Under the pieces are notes generated by a model. It worked only from the letters and a program-made list of their open reading frames with translations. It had not been told where the DNA came from and searched no databases. 64,000 nt of DNA from Phycisphaerae bacterium. GTDB taxonomy: Bacteria > Planctomycetota > Phycisphaerae > Sedimentisphaerales > Anaerobacaceae. The DNA lies in NCBI GenBank assembly GCA_017993835.1, contig JAGOLX010000035.1:1503-65502 (forward strand), in the 5' to 3' direction. Shown piece by piece: positions 16,307-25,426 of this stretch; positions within the stretch are counted from its first letter, which is position 1; each line of letters begins with the position of its first letter. Both the position numbers and the translations under genes were made by a program.

Positions 16307-17812
16307 TCACTTGTCCTTCGAGACCGTGAATTCCTTTGTGCCGGTTACTGTACCGTAGAGCTCGTTGGTCTCGTACGTCACCTTGATCGTGAAGGTCTCT
16401 TCGGTGCCTTTGAGCGTCAGGTCTTCCGGTACTCGCCACGAGTACCCGCAGGTGCCGCCTCAGCCAAAGGGCATCGGGCCCTCCGCAACGGTTTGGCCCG
16501 ATGAGTTCGTGATTCGGATCGCCGGAGATACGGACTCGAACAGGTCCAGGCTGCGACCGTTTGGCAACTCGGTGGAGCCCGTCTTCTTCGTCGTGTCTTC
16601 CAGGGCGGAGATCATCGTGCCGGTGGCGGTGTCGCAGAGGGTGGCCTGGACTTGCAGCGTTTCGCCCACTTTGATGCGTCCGTCGGCCGCGGGACTCCTG
16701 AAGACCACTTCCGGCTTCCCCGAGAAATCCATCACGAACGGCTTGTCCTGTCGAATTGCGATGGGGAACACCGCCGGCGCATCCTTGTGCCCGAGCCGCG
16801 AGGTGTCGGTAGCGATGCCGATGCGGCGCAGACCATACCGCACGGCTAGGCGAAACGGCCTGTAGTCGCCGACAGGCAGGCTCAGCTTGCCGTCCTTCTG
16901 CGGGCAGTCGCTGAGATCGATGAAGGCGTCTCGGCTGGATATCCAGCCGAAGTCAATCGTCGGCGCAGCGATGTTCCGACCGCCCGCGCCGGTTTCGAGG
17001 ACCCCGAACGGACCCGAATATGGCGTGACGGTGACCTGGTCTCCCGAGGGTGTTGCCGAGAGGCTGTAGAACGTGCCGTTCGCGAAGCGCCAATACCCGA
17101 GCAGGGGGAGCGACTCGTCCATACCGGACAAAAACGCGCCCATCATCGGTCTGTCATACCGGCCGGCAATCGTGTGAACCTGAGCCAGCACCAGCTCGAC
17201 CTCCTGGGAACCGAGCCGGATCTTCCCTTTGCGGGCGGTCGGAGCGGTGAAGAACATGTAGGAGGCGTCCTCTCCCACCCTCATCAGACGCGGCATGACG
17301 ACCTGCGTGAACACCCCTTGGCCGGGGCCATAGTCGAAGTGAATCTGCACGTTCTCGAACAGGACGCTCCGCGGCATTTCCTGCATGTCGCCAGCGGGAT
17401 TCCTGGCGAGACCGACTACAGGGTCGTTGGTCAGATCGGAGTCATGGTTCGCGTCGAAGTACAGCCGATCGTAGCCTGCACTCGCCGATTCATCGAGCGC
17501 GAAGCAGTATTGCAGTCCCGCCTGGGGGTCGAACAGGCTCATGTCGAACGTGACGGTCCCATAGATGGGTTTGCCCGACTTGAACGTCGGATAGACAACT
17601 CCTGGAGTGGGCGTGTCGCCACAGTCGGGCGCCACCGTGCCCGATTGCAGTTGGCCCTTGGCGGTCCCGTCGTAGTTGAAGATGGAGATTTCCTCCAGGG
17701 GAAAGACTCTGCCGGTCGCCGCCGCAGGTTCGCCCCCGCGGACGAGCATCGCCGGCAGCAGACCCAACGTCGCCACGGCTACCCACAGGGTGAACTTCAC
17801 TTTCGCATTCAT
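16307..17812 (-). CDS. Exported selenoprotein candidate with EF-hand-like repeats and U-x3-C tail
   Basis: 501 residues if the TGA at 16462-16460 is read as selenocysteine (U451); a conventional call stops there at 450. A strong ribosome site (aaggag, 7 nt) and a signal peptide (MNAKVKFTLWVAVATLGLLPA) fix the start. The middle has a calcium-loop-like YFDANHDSDLTND and a beta-rich body; the last ~100 residues form a beta-domain ending PFG-U-GGTCGYSWRVP. After the TGA the frame stays open for 50 codons to a TGA at 16307. The joint matches five paralogs in this window (UxxxC, then YSWRVP). A SECIS-like hairpin follows at 16428-16446. The function is unknown; a secreted or periplasmic thiol/selenol redox role is inferred. 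The annotated coordinates include the read-through. Confidence 0.82.
16428..16446 (-). promoter_or_regulatory. Putative bacterial SECIS hairpin
   Basis: GGTACTCG-TGG-CGAGTACC is a perfect 8-bp stem with a UGG triloop. It begins 13 nt after the UGA, with the loop 21 nt after it. Bacterial SelB recognises a hairpin at about this distance with G and U in the loop (known from E. coli fdhF). The hairpin is inside the coding sequence for YSWRV. Confidence 0.78.
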
Positions 17813-18001
17813 GTTCAGTCTCCTTCAGAGACCGTTGTCGGTTCTGCGGACTCTATTGCATCCCCTGTAATTCTACCGTGCGGACGTGCCTTGGTACATA
17901 GCGATCTCTCGCGTGCGGCAAGGCATTCGCACCGTGCAGGGCGATCATGCGTACTGCCGGCACCAGCAGTCCCGTCTCGGAAGGCACCGGCAGTAGCCCG
18001 T

Positions 18002-18694
18002 TCACACAAACAGCGGCAGGACGTACGGCAGGATGAGCGCGGTGATCAGGCCGTTGAGCATCATGCCGACGCCGCTCATGGCGCCTTCCAGCTCGCCTTC
18101 TCGCAGGGCGCGGGCGGTGCCGATCCCGTGGGCTGCGGCGCCGGTGGCCAACCCAATCGCGAATCGACTGCGAATCCCGATGAGCTTGATCACCTGCGGT
18201 GCGAACATGCCGCCCAGGATGCCGGTGAAGATCACCGCAGCCGCAGTGATGGAGGGCAGCCCGCTGATCTTCTCGGAGATCCCGATCGCGATGGGCGTCG
18301 TGACCGACTTGGGCGACAGCGAAGTTGCGATTTCCGAGGTCCCGCCCAGCAGCAGAGCCAGGCCCACGGCCGACGCGATCCCGGTGATCGAACCGACCGC
18401 GACACTCGCGAGCGTCGCAACGAGGTTCCGCTTGATCTTGTCCAGTTGGCGATAGAAGGGCACCGCCAAAGCCACGACCGCCGGTCCCAAGAGGAAGGAC
18501 AGCACTTCGCCACCTCGGTTGTAAGCTTCAAAGGGGATGTCCGCCAGCAGGAGCACGCTGATGATCGCGACCACCGACAGCATGACCGGGTCCAGCAGTG
18601 GCGTGCCCGACCGTCGCCTGATCCAGCGAGCGACGATCCACATCCCGACGCTCAGGATGATGCCGAACCACGGATGATACGCCCAAGTCTCCAT
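18002..18694 (-). CDS. lrgB: LrgB/CidB-family membrane protein
   Basis: 230 residues and strongly hydrophobic, with about six membrane segments. LrgB family features are present: SPKSVTTPIAIGISEKIGG-like (SLSPKSVTTPIAIGISEKIS) and AAHGIGTARALREGE. LrgAB pairs act in murein-hydrolase control, or as glycolate/pyruvate-type transporters in other organisms; the role here is not known. Its ATG overlaps the lrgA stop (TGATG), so the genes are translationally coupled. The UGA-containing gene at 16307-17812 is about 190 bp downstream on the same strand. Confidence 0.92.
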   Translation of the reverse strand: METWAYHPWFGIILSVGMWIVARWIRRRSGTPLLDPVMLSVVAIISVLLLADIPFEAYNRGGEVLSFLLGPAVVALAVPFYRQLDKIKRNLVATLASVAVGSITGIASAVGLALLLGGTSEIATSLSPKSVTTPIAIGISEKISGLPSITAAAVIFTGILGGMFAPQVIKLIGIRSRFAIGLATGAAAHGIGTARALREGELEGAMSGVGMMLNGLITALILPYVLPLFV

Positions 18695-19059
18695 CAGCTC
18701 TCCTCCGCATCCTTCCTTTCGAGCAGGCGGGCGGTCAACGCGGTCGCCCACAGCACCGCCAGCAGACTGCCCACGATCCCCGCCAGCAGGGGGAGCCATT
18801 GCTTGGCGATCAGGTCGAAGTAGAGCATGACCGCCACGCCGGGAGGCACGAAGAACAGGCCGATCTCCGACAACAGCATATCCGCCGCCGGCTCAACCCG
18901 CTTGATGTCGATCACCTTCGCAAGCAGGCAGACCGCCAGCAGGATCATGCCGATCACATTGCCCGGCACGTGCAGCCTGAAGCCCAGCGAAATCGCGTTG
19001 CCGATCCCCAAGAACGCCAGGAGCAGCGCGAACGAGTAGACCGTTTCTTTTCGAATCAT
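18694..19059 (-). CDS. lrgA: LrgA/CidA-family membrane protein
   Basis: 121 residues with four hydrophobic segments and the LrgA motif FFVPPGVAVMLY (SEIGLFFVPPGVAVMLYFDL). It is a holin-like partner of LrgB. The stop shares one base with the lrgB start. A tttcctaagaa stretch precedes the ATG, so the ribosome site is weak to moderate. The small selenoprotein of the selAB operon lies upstream on the same strand, separated by repeat R4. Confidence 0.92.
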   Translation of the reverse strand: MIRKETVYSFALLLAFLGIGNAISLGFRLHVPGNVIGMILLAVCLLAKVIDIKRVEPAADMLLSEIGLFFVPPGVAVMLYFDLIAKQWLPLLAGIVGSLLAVLWATALTARLLERKDAEES

Positions 19060-19116
19060 TCTCTTTCCTAAGAACCCTTGACCTGGATTCAGCAGAACCC
19101 ACGCACAGGCACCTTC

Positions 19117-19208
19117 TTGTCATCCTGAGGCGCAGCCGAAGGATCCGGGCATCGGTCAAGAGGTCCCTCTCTGCCGCAGGCCAGATCCTCAGCTCCGCTC
19201 AGGATAAC
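19117..19208. repeat. Palindromic repeat R4 (ttgtcatcctgaggc family)
   Basis: The arm ttgtcatcctgaggcgcagc pairs with agctccgctcaggataaca at the other end. A half copy (cttcgcctgcggctcaggat) is at about 34112-34133. It lies in the 288-bp spacer between the small UGA gene and lrgA; I see nothing else convincing in that spacer. Confidence 0.72.
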
Positions 19209-19347
19209 ATGCATCGCACGGGCTGCTCAGAATCCGTATGACACTCACCCCGAACAGAGCCAGCGGCGGCAATTTTGACCTCGCGGCCTGCGGACCGCAA
19301 GTCGGATCTTGGGTGGAGACAGTCTTTGGGAGGATTGGCGGGTCGGG

Positions 19348-19632
19348 TTAGCGTCCCAAGGCCGACACGACAGACATGACATCGCCCGGGCTCGCCAGGA
19401 ACAGGATCGTGAACGCGCCGGAGACCAGGAGCGTGACGAGCGACAGCAGCCTTCGCCTGTCCCGGCGTACGCCCACAATGCTCAATCCCAGGGCCAGGAC
19501 CAGACACAACAGGCACGGCGGCCCTACAAGGGCCGGGATTGGATTGCCTCAGCCAGGCTGCAGGACAATCAGCAGCGTCAGCATCCCACCGGCTGCTGCA
19601 AGGACGAGCGTCGCTATGATGCCATAACGCAT
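19348..19632 (-). CDS. Small three-helix membrane selenoprotein candidate
   Basis: 94 residues if the TGA at 19551-19549 is selenocysteine (U28). A conventional search finds only a 27-codon stub, so the gene would be missed. The start has agagg 5 nt upstream and lies 39 nt after the selB stop, making a selA-selB-this-gene operon likely. The sequence reads MRYGIIATLVLAAAGG... helix 1, then QPG-U-GNP, then PPCLLC leading into helix 2 and a third helix near the C-terminus. U28 sits at the end of helix 1 and the CLLC pair at the start of helix 2, so a membrane-side thiol/selenol redox centre is a reasonable inference. A hairpin with a UGU loop follows the UGA at SECIS distance. No family is recognised. 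Confidence 0.72.
19519..19535 (-). promoter_or_regulatory. Putative bacterial SECIS hairpin
   Basis: CGGCCCT-TGT-AGGGCCG is a perfect 7-bp stem with a UGU triloop, the loop lying 20 nt after the in-frame UGA. The sequence is unrelated to the YSWR-family hairpins, but the geometry and the UG start of the loop are the same. Confidence 0.72.
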
Positions 19633-19671
19633 GAGTACCTCTTCCAGAAGAGAGGACGCGTGGTACGCACC

Positions 19672-21579
19672 CTACTTGAGAAGACGCGTATAGCCGACGC
19701 GCCGCGTCAGGCCGATCTTGTCGAAGTAATCCAGAAGCGGAATCGCGTATTTTCGCGTCGTGTCGAGGACGTACTTGAACTGGACGCTCTCCAGGCCGTT
19801 GTGCTCTTTGATGTACGCGATCAGCCGCTGGCGGGCGTCGGCGACCGCATCCGCGTGGAAGTACAAGTCCTGCTCGACCCGAACGAGTTTCTGTTGTTCG
19901 ATGAGGATTCGGATGGCCCGCTGGACCTGAGGGAGCGTGGTTCGGGTCTTGTCCGCGACCTCCTGCGGGCCGGGCGGACTGAACGGATGCATCTTGAACA
20001 TGGACTCGACGCTCTGCAACAGTTGCTGTTCGGCATCGTTGAACTGCTCGCGGTGTTCCGGCAAGGCCAGGCAGCCCTTCCGCTCGACCAGCCTGCCTTC
20101 GGACCGCAGACGTTCGATCAACGCGTCGAACACCTCCTTGCGGACCGCGGATTCCGCCATCAATTGCTCGCGAGCGATGCCGGGACTCTCCGGCCGCTGG
20201 CGGTGGAAGGCGAGGACGAGATCGAGCAACTGCTGTCGCACCCGCTGGGCGGTCTCGATGTGGACGTAGAGCCTGCCGCTCACAGGGAGGATGCGACCAG
20301 CGCCGGTCAGCTCCGCCAGCAGGGGGGCGAGTTCCTTCAGCGGGGTCTTCGTGCGGACGGAGATCTGCTTCTCATCGGCCGCGACCGACTCGGCGGTCCT
20401 GATGGAGTACTCGACGAAGTCCTTCGGATTGGCGGCAGCCTTGGCCCGCTCGGCCACATCCGCGAGAACGTCGGGATGGGTCCGCTTCAGACGGCGCTCG
20501 ATGGCCTCGACGACGATGCCGCCGCCGAGCGTTCGCATCGGAGACAGCGACCGCAGGATGAAATGGTCTCGCGGCCCGGCCACCACCGACTCATTCAAGA
20601 ACACCTGGATCAGGCATCGTTGACCGGGCTTGAGACTGCCTTCCTGGAACAGGTACACAGCCGCCGTGGTCTCCGAGGTCCCTGTATGGAACTTGACTCG
20701 CGCGCCGTTCTTGAAATCGGCCCGTTCATCGTCGAGCAGCTTGAACTCGCACAGGTACCACTGGTGCGGGGCGAAATAGCCGCTCATGCTGATGACGTTG
20801 CCGCGCTGGATGTCCTTGTGGTCCCATTGGGGGATGTTGATCGCGGCGCACTGGCCTGCCATGGCGCGGGTGCTGTCCCGGCCGTAGACCTGGACTGCCC
20901 GGACGCGACCCTTGTTCCGCTGGGGCAACAGCTCGACCTCGTCGCCGATGCCGATGGAGCCGCAGGTGGGAATCCCGGCCACGATGGTCCCGTAGCCCTT
21001 CGCGGCGAACGCCCGCTCGACCGGGACGCGGAAGATGCCGCTCGCCGTTTTGGGCGTGATGGCCGCCACCATCGTCTTGAGGGCCTCGTAGAATTCCTCG
21101 AAGCCCTGGCCTGTGATATTGGAAATCGGCAGGATCGGGGCATCCTGGAGGAATGTCCCCGTGACAAACTGCCGGATTTCCTGCGTCGCCGCCTGCGTTC
21201 GCTCGGGGGGGACCGCGTCCACCTTCGTCAGCGCGACGATCCCGTGCCGAACGCCTGACAGAGTCAGAATATCGAAGTGTTCGCGGGTCTGGGGCATCAC
21301 TCCGTCGTCGGCGGCCACGACGAGGATGCAACCGTCGATCCCGCTGGCGCCCGCCACCATGGTCTTGACGAAGTTCTCGTGGCCGGGGACGTCGACGATG
21401 CCGACCTCCAGGTCGGCGATCACGCACGGCGCGAAGCCCAGCTCGATCGACATGCCGCGTTCCTTCTCGATCTTGAGCCGGTCGGTGTCACAGCCGGTCA
21501 GGAGCTTGACGAGCGCGGTCTTGCCGTGGTCGACGTGGCCCGCGGTGCCGATGGTGATGTTGTGTTGCTGTGTGGTCAT
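19672..21579 (-). CDS. selB: Selenocysteine-specific elongation factor SelB
   Basis: 635 residues from ATG 21579; the longer frame to 21822 runs through repeat R10 and into selA and is rejected. The G domain opens with GTAGHVDHGKTALVKLLTGCDTD-type motifs (P-loop GHVDHGKT at residues 14-21), then DVPGHENFVKTM and LTKVDAV. EF-Tu-like beta domains follow, and the C-terminus has the winged-helix repeats of SelB (ending near LDYFDKIGLTRRVGYTRLL) that bind the SECIS hairpin. It delivers Sec-tRNA(Sec) to UGA codons in the cytosol. It is downstream of selA, with 85 bp of repeat-bearing DNA between them. Confidence 0.97.
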   Translation of the reverse strand: MTTQQHNITIGTAGHVDHGKTALVKLLTGCDTDRLKIEKERGMSIELGFAPCVIADLEVGIVDVPGHENFVKTMVAGASGIDGCILVVAADDGVMPQTREHFDILTLSGVRHGIVALTKVDAVPPERTQAATQEIRQFVTGTFLQDAPILPISNITGQGFEEFYEALKTMVAAITPKTASGIFRVPVERAFAAKGYGTIVAGIPTCGSIGIGDEVELLPQRNKGRVRAVQVYGRDSTRAMAGQCAAINIPQWDHKDIQRGNVISMSGYFAPHQWYLCEFKLLDDERADFKNGARVKFHTGTSETTAAVYLFQEGSLKPGQRCLIQVFLNESVVAGPRDHFILRSLSPMRTLGGGIVVEAIERRLKRTHPDVLADVAERAKAAANPKDFVEYSIRTAESVAADEKQISVRTKTPLKELAPLLAELTGAGRILPVSGRLYVHIETAQRVRQQLLDLVLAFHRQRPESPGIAREQLMAESAVRKEVFDALIERLRSEGRLVERKGCLALPEHREQFNDAEQQLLQSVESMFKMHPFSPPGPQEVADKTRTTLPQVQRAIRILIEQQKLVRVEQDLYFHADAVADARQRLIAYIKEHNGLESVQFKYVLDTTRKYAIPLLDYFDKIGLTRRVGYTRLLK

Positions 21580-21650
21580 CCGTCCTATTCGTCCTATCCG
21601 TCCCACAAGTCCCATAGGACGGATGGGACCTATGGGACCAATAGGACGTG
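21580..21650. repeat. Palindromic repeat R10 (cctattcgtcctat / atgggacctatgggac)
   Basis: The arms ccgtcctattcgtcctatcc and gggacctatgggaccaatag are imperfect inverted copies of a short unit. The element fills the selA-selB spacer and is open in the selB frame, which creates a false N-terminal extension rich in GPIGPIRPMG. Confidence 0.65.
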
Positions 21651-21664
21651 TTCTCGTGTGCTTT

Positions 21665-23089
21665 TCACGCGCCCGCCGAGAGCGCCGCGGCCACCGCCTC
21701 GACAAGGATCGCATCGTCGCCATCCCGCAGCGTTCGCGGGTCGAGGAGGACCTGGTCGTTCTGAATCCTGGCGAAAACCGGAGTCTCGTGGAGCCGCAAT
21801 CCTTTGGCCAGCGAATCGGCACTGATCTTCCTGGGCGTGATCGCCACGAGCGTCGTCGCCAGATTCTGCGAGGGCAACGACCCGCTGCCCATCTGTGAGA
21901 ATCCGCTGATCGTGGTCACGTCCGCGGCAACGTTCGTTTCGCGCAACTGCGAGGCCAGTCGCTCCGCGTGCCTGCGGATCTCGTCCGCGCTGCGCCGCAG
22001 CATTTGCAGCGTCGGCACCTCGCGCAGCGCGACGGCCTCGTCGAGGAACAGCTTGAGCGTCGCCTCCAGGACCGCCATCGTGAGCTTGCCCACGCGAACG
22101 ATCCGTGCGAACTGGTTCTTGCGGACCTTCTCGATCAGGGTCTTTCTGCCCAGGATGATGCCACCCTGCGAGGCGCCGATCAGCTTGTCGGCGCTGCTGG
22201 TGATGATGTCGGCCCCCGTGCGGACCGAGTCGGGAAGCGTGGGCTCCGGCTCGAACCCGAACTGAGAGAAATCGACCAAGGCGCCCGCCCCCACGTCGTC
22301 GATCATCACGAGGTTGTGCCGGTGTGCGATCTCGACCATGGCGTCGAGCGGGACCTCCGCGGAGAATCCCTGGATCTTGTAGTTGCTCGGGTGTACGCGG
22401 AGGATCGCGGCGGTGTTCTCGGTGATCGCGTTCTCGTAGTCGCGAGGGTGCGTCTTGTTCGTCGTGCCGACCTCGACCAGCTTGGCGCCGCTGAAGGCCA
22501 TCACCTCAGGCAGCCGGAACGAGCCGCCGATCTCGACGAGCTGGCCGCGAGAGACGATCACCTCCTTGCCCTTGGCCACCGTGTTGAGCACGATGGCGGT
22601 GGCTGCCGCGTTGTTGTTCACCACGGTCGCCGCCTCCGCGCCGGTGAGCCGCTGGAGGAGCCGCTCGATCTGCTCGTCGCGCCGGGACCGTTTGCCGGTG
22701 TCACGATCCACCTGGAGCAGGGAATAGCTTCGCAGGGTCGCCTGGATCTGCTCGACCGCCCTGGCGGAGAGCACCGCCCGGCCCAATCCCGTGTGCAGGA
22801 TGATCCCGGTGGCGTTCACCGCCCGGCGATAGAACGGCGCCGCCAGCGTCTCGATTCCGCGTGTCGCCGCCGAGACGACCTGCGCACGAATCGTCGCTTC
22901 ATCCGCATCGGGCGTTGGCTGGGCCAGAAGCCGCCGGCGAATCTCCTCGACCGCTTCGCGAACGCAGTCCGCGACGAGTTGACGCCCGTGCTCGGCCGCG
23001 AGGGATTCCATCTCGGGCTCCCTCAGGACCGAATCCACCGAAGGGACCCTCCGCATCAATTGTTGGGTCTGTGCATCCATGAAGATCAT
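21665..23089 (-). CDS. selA: L-seryl-tRNA(Sec) selenium transferase
   Basis: 474 residues, the usual SelA length. SelA converts Ser-tRNA(Sec) to Sec-tRNA(Sec) using selenophosphate and PLP. Motifs include TGIILHTGLGRAVLS, the VVNNNAAA segment, and the PLP lysine K302 in SSADKLIGASQGG. The ATG at 23089 has aggagg 6 nt upstream. It forms an operon with selB and the small UGA gene, and is divergent from the four-gene selenoprotein operon starting at 23405. Confidence 0.97.
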   Translation of the reverse strand: MIFMDAQTQQLMRRVPSVDSVLREPEMESLAAEHGRQLVADCVREAVEEIRRRLLAQPTPDADEATIRAQVVSAATRGIETLAAPFYRRAVNATGIILHTGLGRAVLSARAVEQIQATLRSYSLLQVDRDTGKRSRRDEQIERLLQRLTGAEAATVVNNNAAATAIVLNTVAKGKEVIVSRGQLVEIGGSFRLPEVMAFSGAKLVEVGTTNKTHPRDYENAITENTAAILRVHPSNYKIQGFSAEVPLDAMVEIAHRHNLVMIDDVGAGALVDFSQFGFEPEPTLPDSVRTGADIITSSADKLIGASQGGIILGRKTLIEKVRKNQFARIVRVGKLTMAVLEATLKLFLDEAVALREVPTLQMLRRSADEIRRHAERLASQLRETNVAADVTTISGFSQMGSGSLPSQNLATTLVAITPRKISADSLAKGLRLHETPVFARIQNDQVLLDPRTLRDGDDAILVEAVAAALSAGA

Positions 23090-23191
23090 TGTACGCCTCC
23101 TCGCCGGGCAGACAAGTCGATTTCCCAGGCCAATCGCACGTTCCCCTCCGCAACATCCGCCGGGGATGAGAACGGCGAAATGGCCCGGTTC

Positions 23192-23254
23192 GTAGTGACG
23201 CCGTGAGGCGTTGTCTTCTGTGCGTTGGAAGATATGCCCTTACGGGCACACTAC
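23192..23254. repeat. Palindromic repeat R12 (gtagtgacgcc...cactac)
   Basis: The ends gtagtg and cactac are inverted, with internal hairpins gacgccgtgaggcgt and gcccttacgggc. The left 25 bp recur exactly in the sulfatase gene (15277-15301). Confidence 0.75.
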
Positions 23255-23351
23255 AAGCTGTTCCGAGAAAACGGTCAGAAACCATGTAACAATGCGGCCT
23301 CTGCCGCGTCTGATAGAAGGCGGGCGTGTGATGTTCTGCGCCGTTGCCATA

Positions 23352-23380
23352 TTGACAACGGACCCGATCGGCGGTAGAAG
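23352..23380 (+). promoter_or_regulatory. Probable sigma70-type promoter of the selenoprotein operon
   Basis: A perfect TTGACA at 23352-23357, then 17 bp, then TAGAAG (4/6 match to TATAAT) at 23375-23380. This would start the transcript roughly 18 nt before the ATG at 23405. Confidence 0.5.
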
Positions 23381-23404
23381 AGCCCAAAACGAGAGGCCGA
23401 TATC

Positions 23405-23944
23405 ATGAACAGAAGAGAACTCATCGCCACCGGCGTCGTCATCGTGCTCGGCATGCTCGTGGCGTTCCCTCTCAGCAGGTTGTTCATCCCGTCGGCCCCA
23501 CGACAGGCAAGTCTCGTCGGCTCCGAGACGTCGATCCACCAGACGGACCACCAGGGGAACGACTGGTTCATCACGCCGGTGCGGGGGCAACCCGCGGTCG
23601 TGGATCCCAACGCGGCTCAGGCAAAACCTGTGATCGTCGTGAAGACCAACGTCAGCATGAACGGGCGGGAGGCATGGATCGGACTGGTCCTCCAGGATCG
23701 CGATGGCCGGCAGTACCAGCCGATCATCGTCAAGAGCGGGGTCCGGCTGTCGCCCCCGAAACTGAGAATCGTCAACGAAGCCGGAGAGGTGCTCCTCCAT
23801 GACAGTTTCCAATATGGCTGAGGTGGCACCTGTCGGCGCTCGTGGCGAGTGCCAGAGGGGTTCAAGGGCGACTTCCAGGTGCAAGTGGACATCGATCTTG
23901 GTCCGTTCCAGGTCGAGCACGAACGACCTTGGCATTCCCTCTGA
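23405..23944 (+). CDS. Small anchored selenoprotein candidate, copy 1
   Basis: 179 residues when the TGA at 23819-23821 is read as selenocysteine (U139); otherwise 138. gagagg precedes the ATG. One N-terminal membrane anchor or signal (ELIATGVVIVLGMLVAFPLS) is followed by a single beta-rich domain (AWIGLVLQDRDGRQYQPIIV) ending FQYG-U-GGTCRRSWRVP. The frame then continues as a conserved tail (EGFKGDFQVQVDIDLGPF) ending PWHSL. The next gene starts exactly 30 nt after this true end, the same spacing as the other two junctions in the operon. Its paralog at 25427 has the same length and the same U position. The role is unknown; an exported redox protein is inferred from the U-x3-C motif. Confidence 0.82.
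23835..23853 (+). promoter_or_regulatory. Putative bacterial SECIS hairpin
   Basis: GGCGCTCG-TGG-CGAGTGCC, 8 bp with one G-U pair and a UGG triloop, the loop 21 nt after UGA. Compared with the other copies the stem differs at two positions, and pairing is kept. Confidence 0.78.
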
Positions 23945-23974
23945 CAAGGCGCCGGGCCGACGCGGAGGGCCCAG

Positions 23975-25396
23975 ATGACCAAGCGACGCTGGACCATCCT
24001 GCTCGCGGCGATCCTCCTCGGCGTGGGATTGCTATGGCTCGTCCTCGGCCGCGAGCCCATCCAGGAGGGACGATGCAGGCTCAAACTCAAGCGGGTCGGC
24101 CAGCCCGGCGGACTGACCGGAATTGCATACCGTTTCCTGGACCGGCCAACCTCAGACAGTAACGGCATCCGCGACCTGCCGGAGGGGTTCGACAAGCCCT
24201 ACTATTATCGCGTCCGAGCCAATGACGCCGAAATTGCCCTCGTTGTGAATGGGACCAATCCATGGACCCTGTGTCTGGATACCGATCAAGACGGCCTCCT
24301 GTCCAACGAGAAGCTGTTTCAGGGCAAGATCCGCCAGATACGCGACTGGGGCAAGGACCAGCGGCATTATCTCTTCGGACCAGTCGAACTGGCCTTGCCA
24401 GATGAGTCAAGTGCACGCACCACAAGGTTCTGGTTGCTTGGATCCAGGATGGACGTCGCCGGGCAGCACGTGACCGAGTTGCCAAGAGTATTTGCGATCT
24501 ACCCCGCGGGGTATCGCACGGGACGGCTTCGCATCCAGGGACAGGCATACAACGTGGCCATCCTCGACGGGGACTATGATGGCTTGTTCAGCCCGGTCGA
24601 TCTTGCCAAGCGAGACCACATGAGACGGCCCGTGTGCGACTACTTCGCCATCGATCTCGACAAGAACGGCACATTTGAGCAAGACCTGTACCAACGTAAT
24701 GAGACCAGACCACTTGGCAGACTGGTGCTGCTCGGGGGCGTCTATTATGCGATTGACATCAGCGGCAATGGCCAGGAACTCGCGCTTTGGCCGATCGACC
24801 CCGAGAGAGGCACGCTCATCCTGGATCACGCGGATTGCGAAATCCAATGCAGGCTGTGGTCCGACGCCGCAGACCAGTGGATGACTGTGCCGGCCGGCCA
24901 AAAAGAACTGTCGCTGCCGGTTGGGAAGTACAGCATGGCTCGCGTCATCGTACGGGCCGCAGATGCGTCCGGCAGCACCTTAGAAGCCGCGTGTACGCGG
25001 GACTTTGGCACTCTGTCCCTGTTCGAAGTCAAAGCGGGGGAGACGACGCGACTCGACATCGGTCCGCCGTTCACCTGCACACCCAGAGTTGCCAAGACAG
25101 ACGACGGGACGGTCTCCATCGAGCCGATTCTCACGGGCCGCGCGGGGGAGGAGTATTCCATCATCGTGAAGCGAAACGGCAAGTCTGTGCCTGCCCCGGC
25201 CATGACAATCGTGGATGAGAAAGGGACCGTGTTGGAGACGGGCAAGTTCGAGTATGGCTGAGGTGGCACCTGCCGGTACTCGTGGCGAGTGCCAGAAGGG
25301 TTCAAAAGCAAGTTTCAGGTGCAGGTGGACATCGACCTCGGACCGTTCGAGGTCACGCACGAGCGACCGTGGCATTCGACCGGATCGGCCGATTAA
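23975..25396 (+). CDS. Large exported selenoprotein candidate with EF-hand-like loops, copy 1
   Basis: 473 residues with the TGA at 25259-25261 as selenocysteine (U429); otherwise 428. A ggagg ribosome site precedes the ATG. A membrane anchor (WTILLAAILLGVGLLWLVLG) leads into a body with three calcium-loop-like motifs (DTDQDGLLSNEK, DGDYDGLFSPVD, DLDKNGTFEQD). The C-terminal beta-domain (RAGEEYSIIVKRNG) is the same as in the small copies and ends KFEYG-U-GGTCRYSWRVP, then the tail EGFKSKFQVQVDIDLGPF. The stop is TAA at 25394. It is a paralog of the gene at 25997; the pair small-large is tandemly duplicated. Calcium binding is suggested by sequence only. Confidence 0.83.
25275..25293 (+). promoter_or_regulatory. 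Putative bacterial SECIS hairpin
   Basis: GGTACTCG-TGG-CGAGTGCC, 8 bp with one U-G pair and a UGG triloop, 21 nt after the UGA at 25259. Confidence 0.78.
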
Positions 25397-25426
25397 GAGG
25401 GCTGTGGAATATGACGATAGAAAGAC

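Larger units (their letters stand above)
23090..23404. other. Divergent control region between selA and the selenoprotein operon
   Basis: 315 bp. The selA side has the aggagg ribosome site. The middle carries repeat R12 (23192-23254). The right part holds a sigma70-like promoter (23352-23380) and the gagagg ribosome site of the first selenoprotein gene. No riboswitch-like structure is recognised. Confidence 0.6.

Noticed and set aside
21580-21822. Longer SelB N-terminus (81 extra residues)
   Set aside because: The extension is translated repeat R10 plus antisense of the selA 3' end; the SelB fold starts at 21579.
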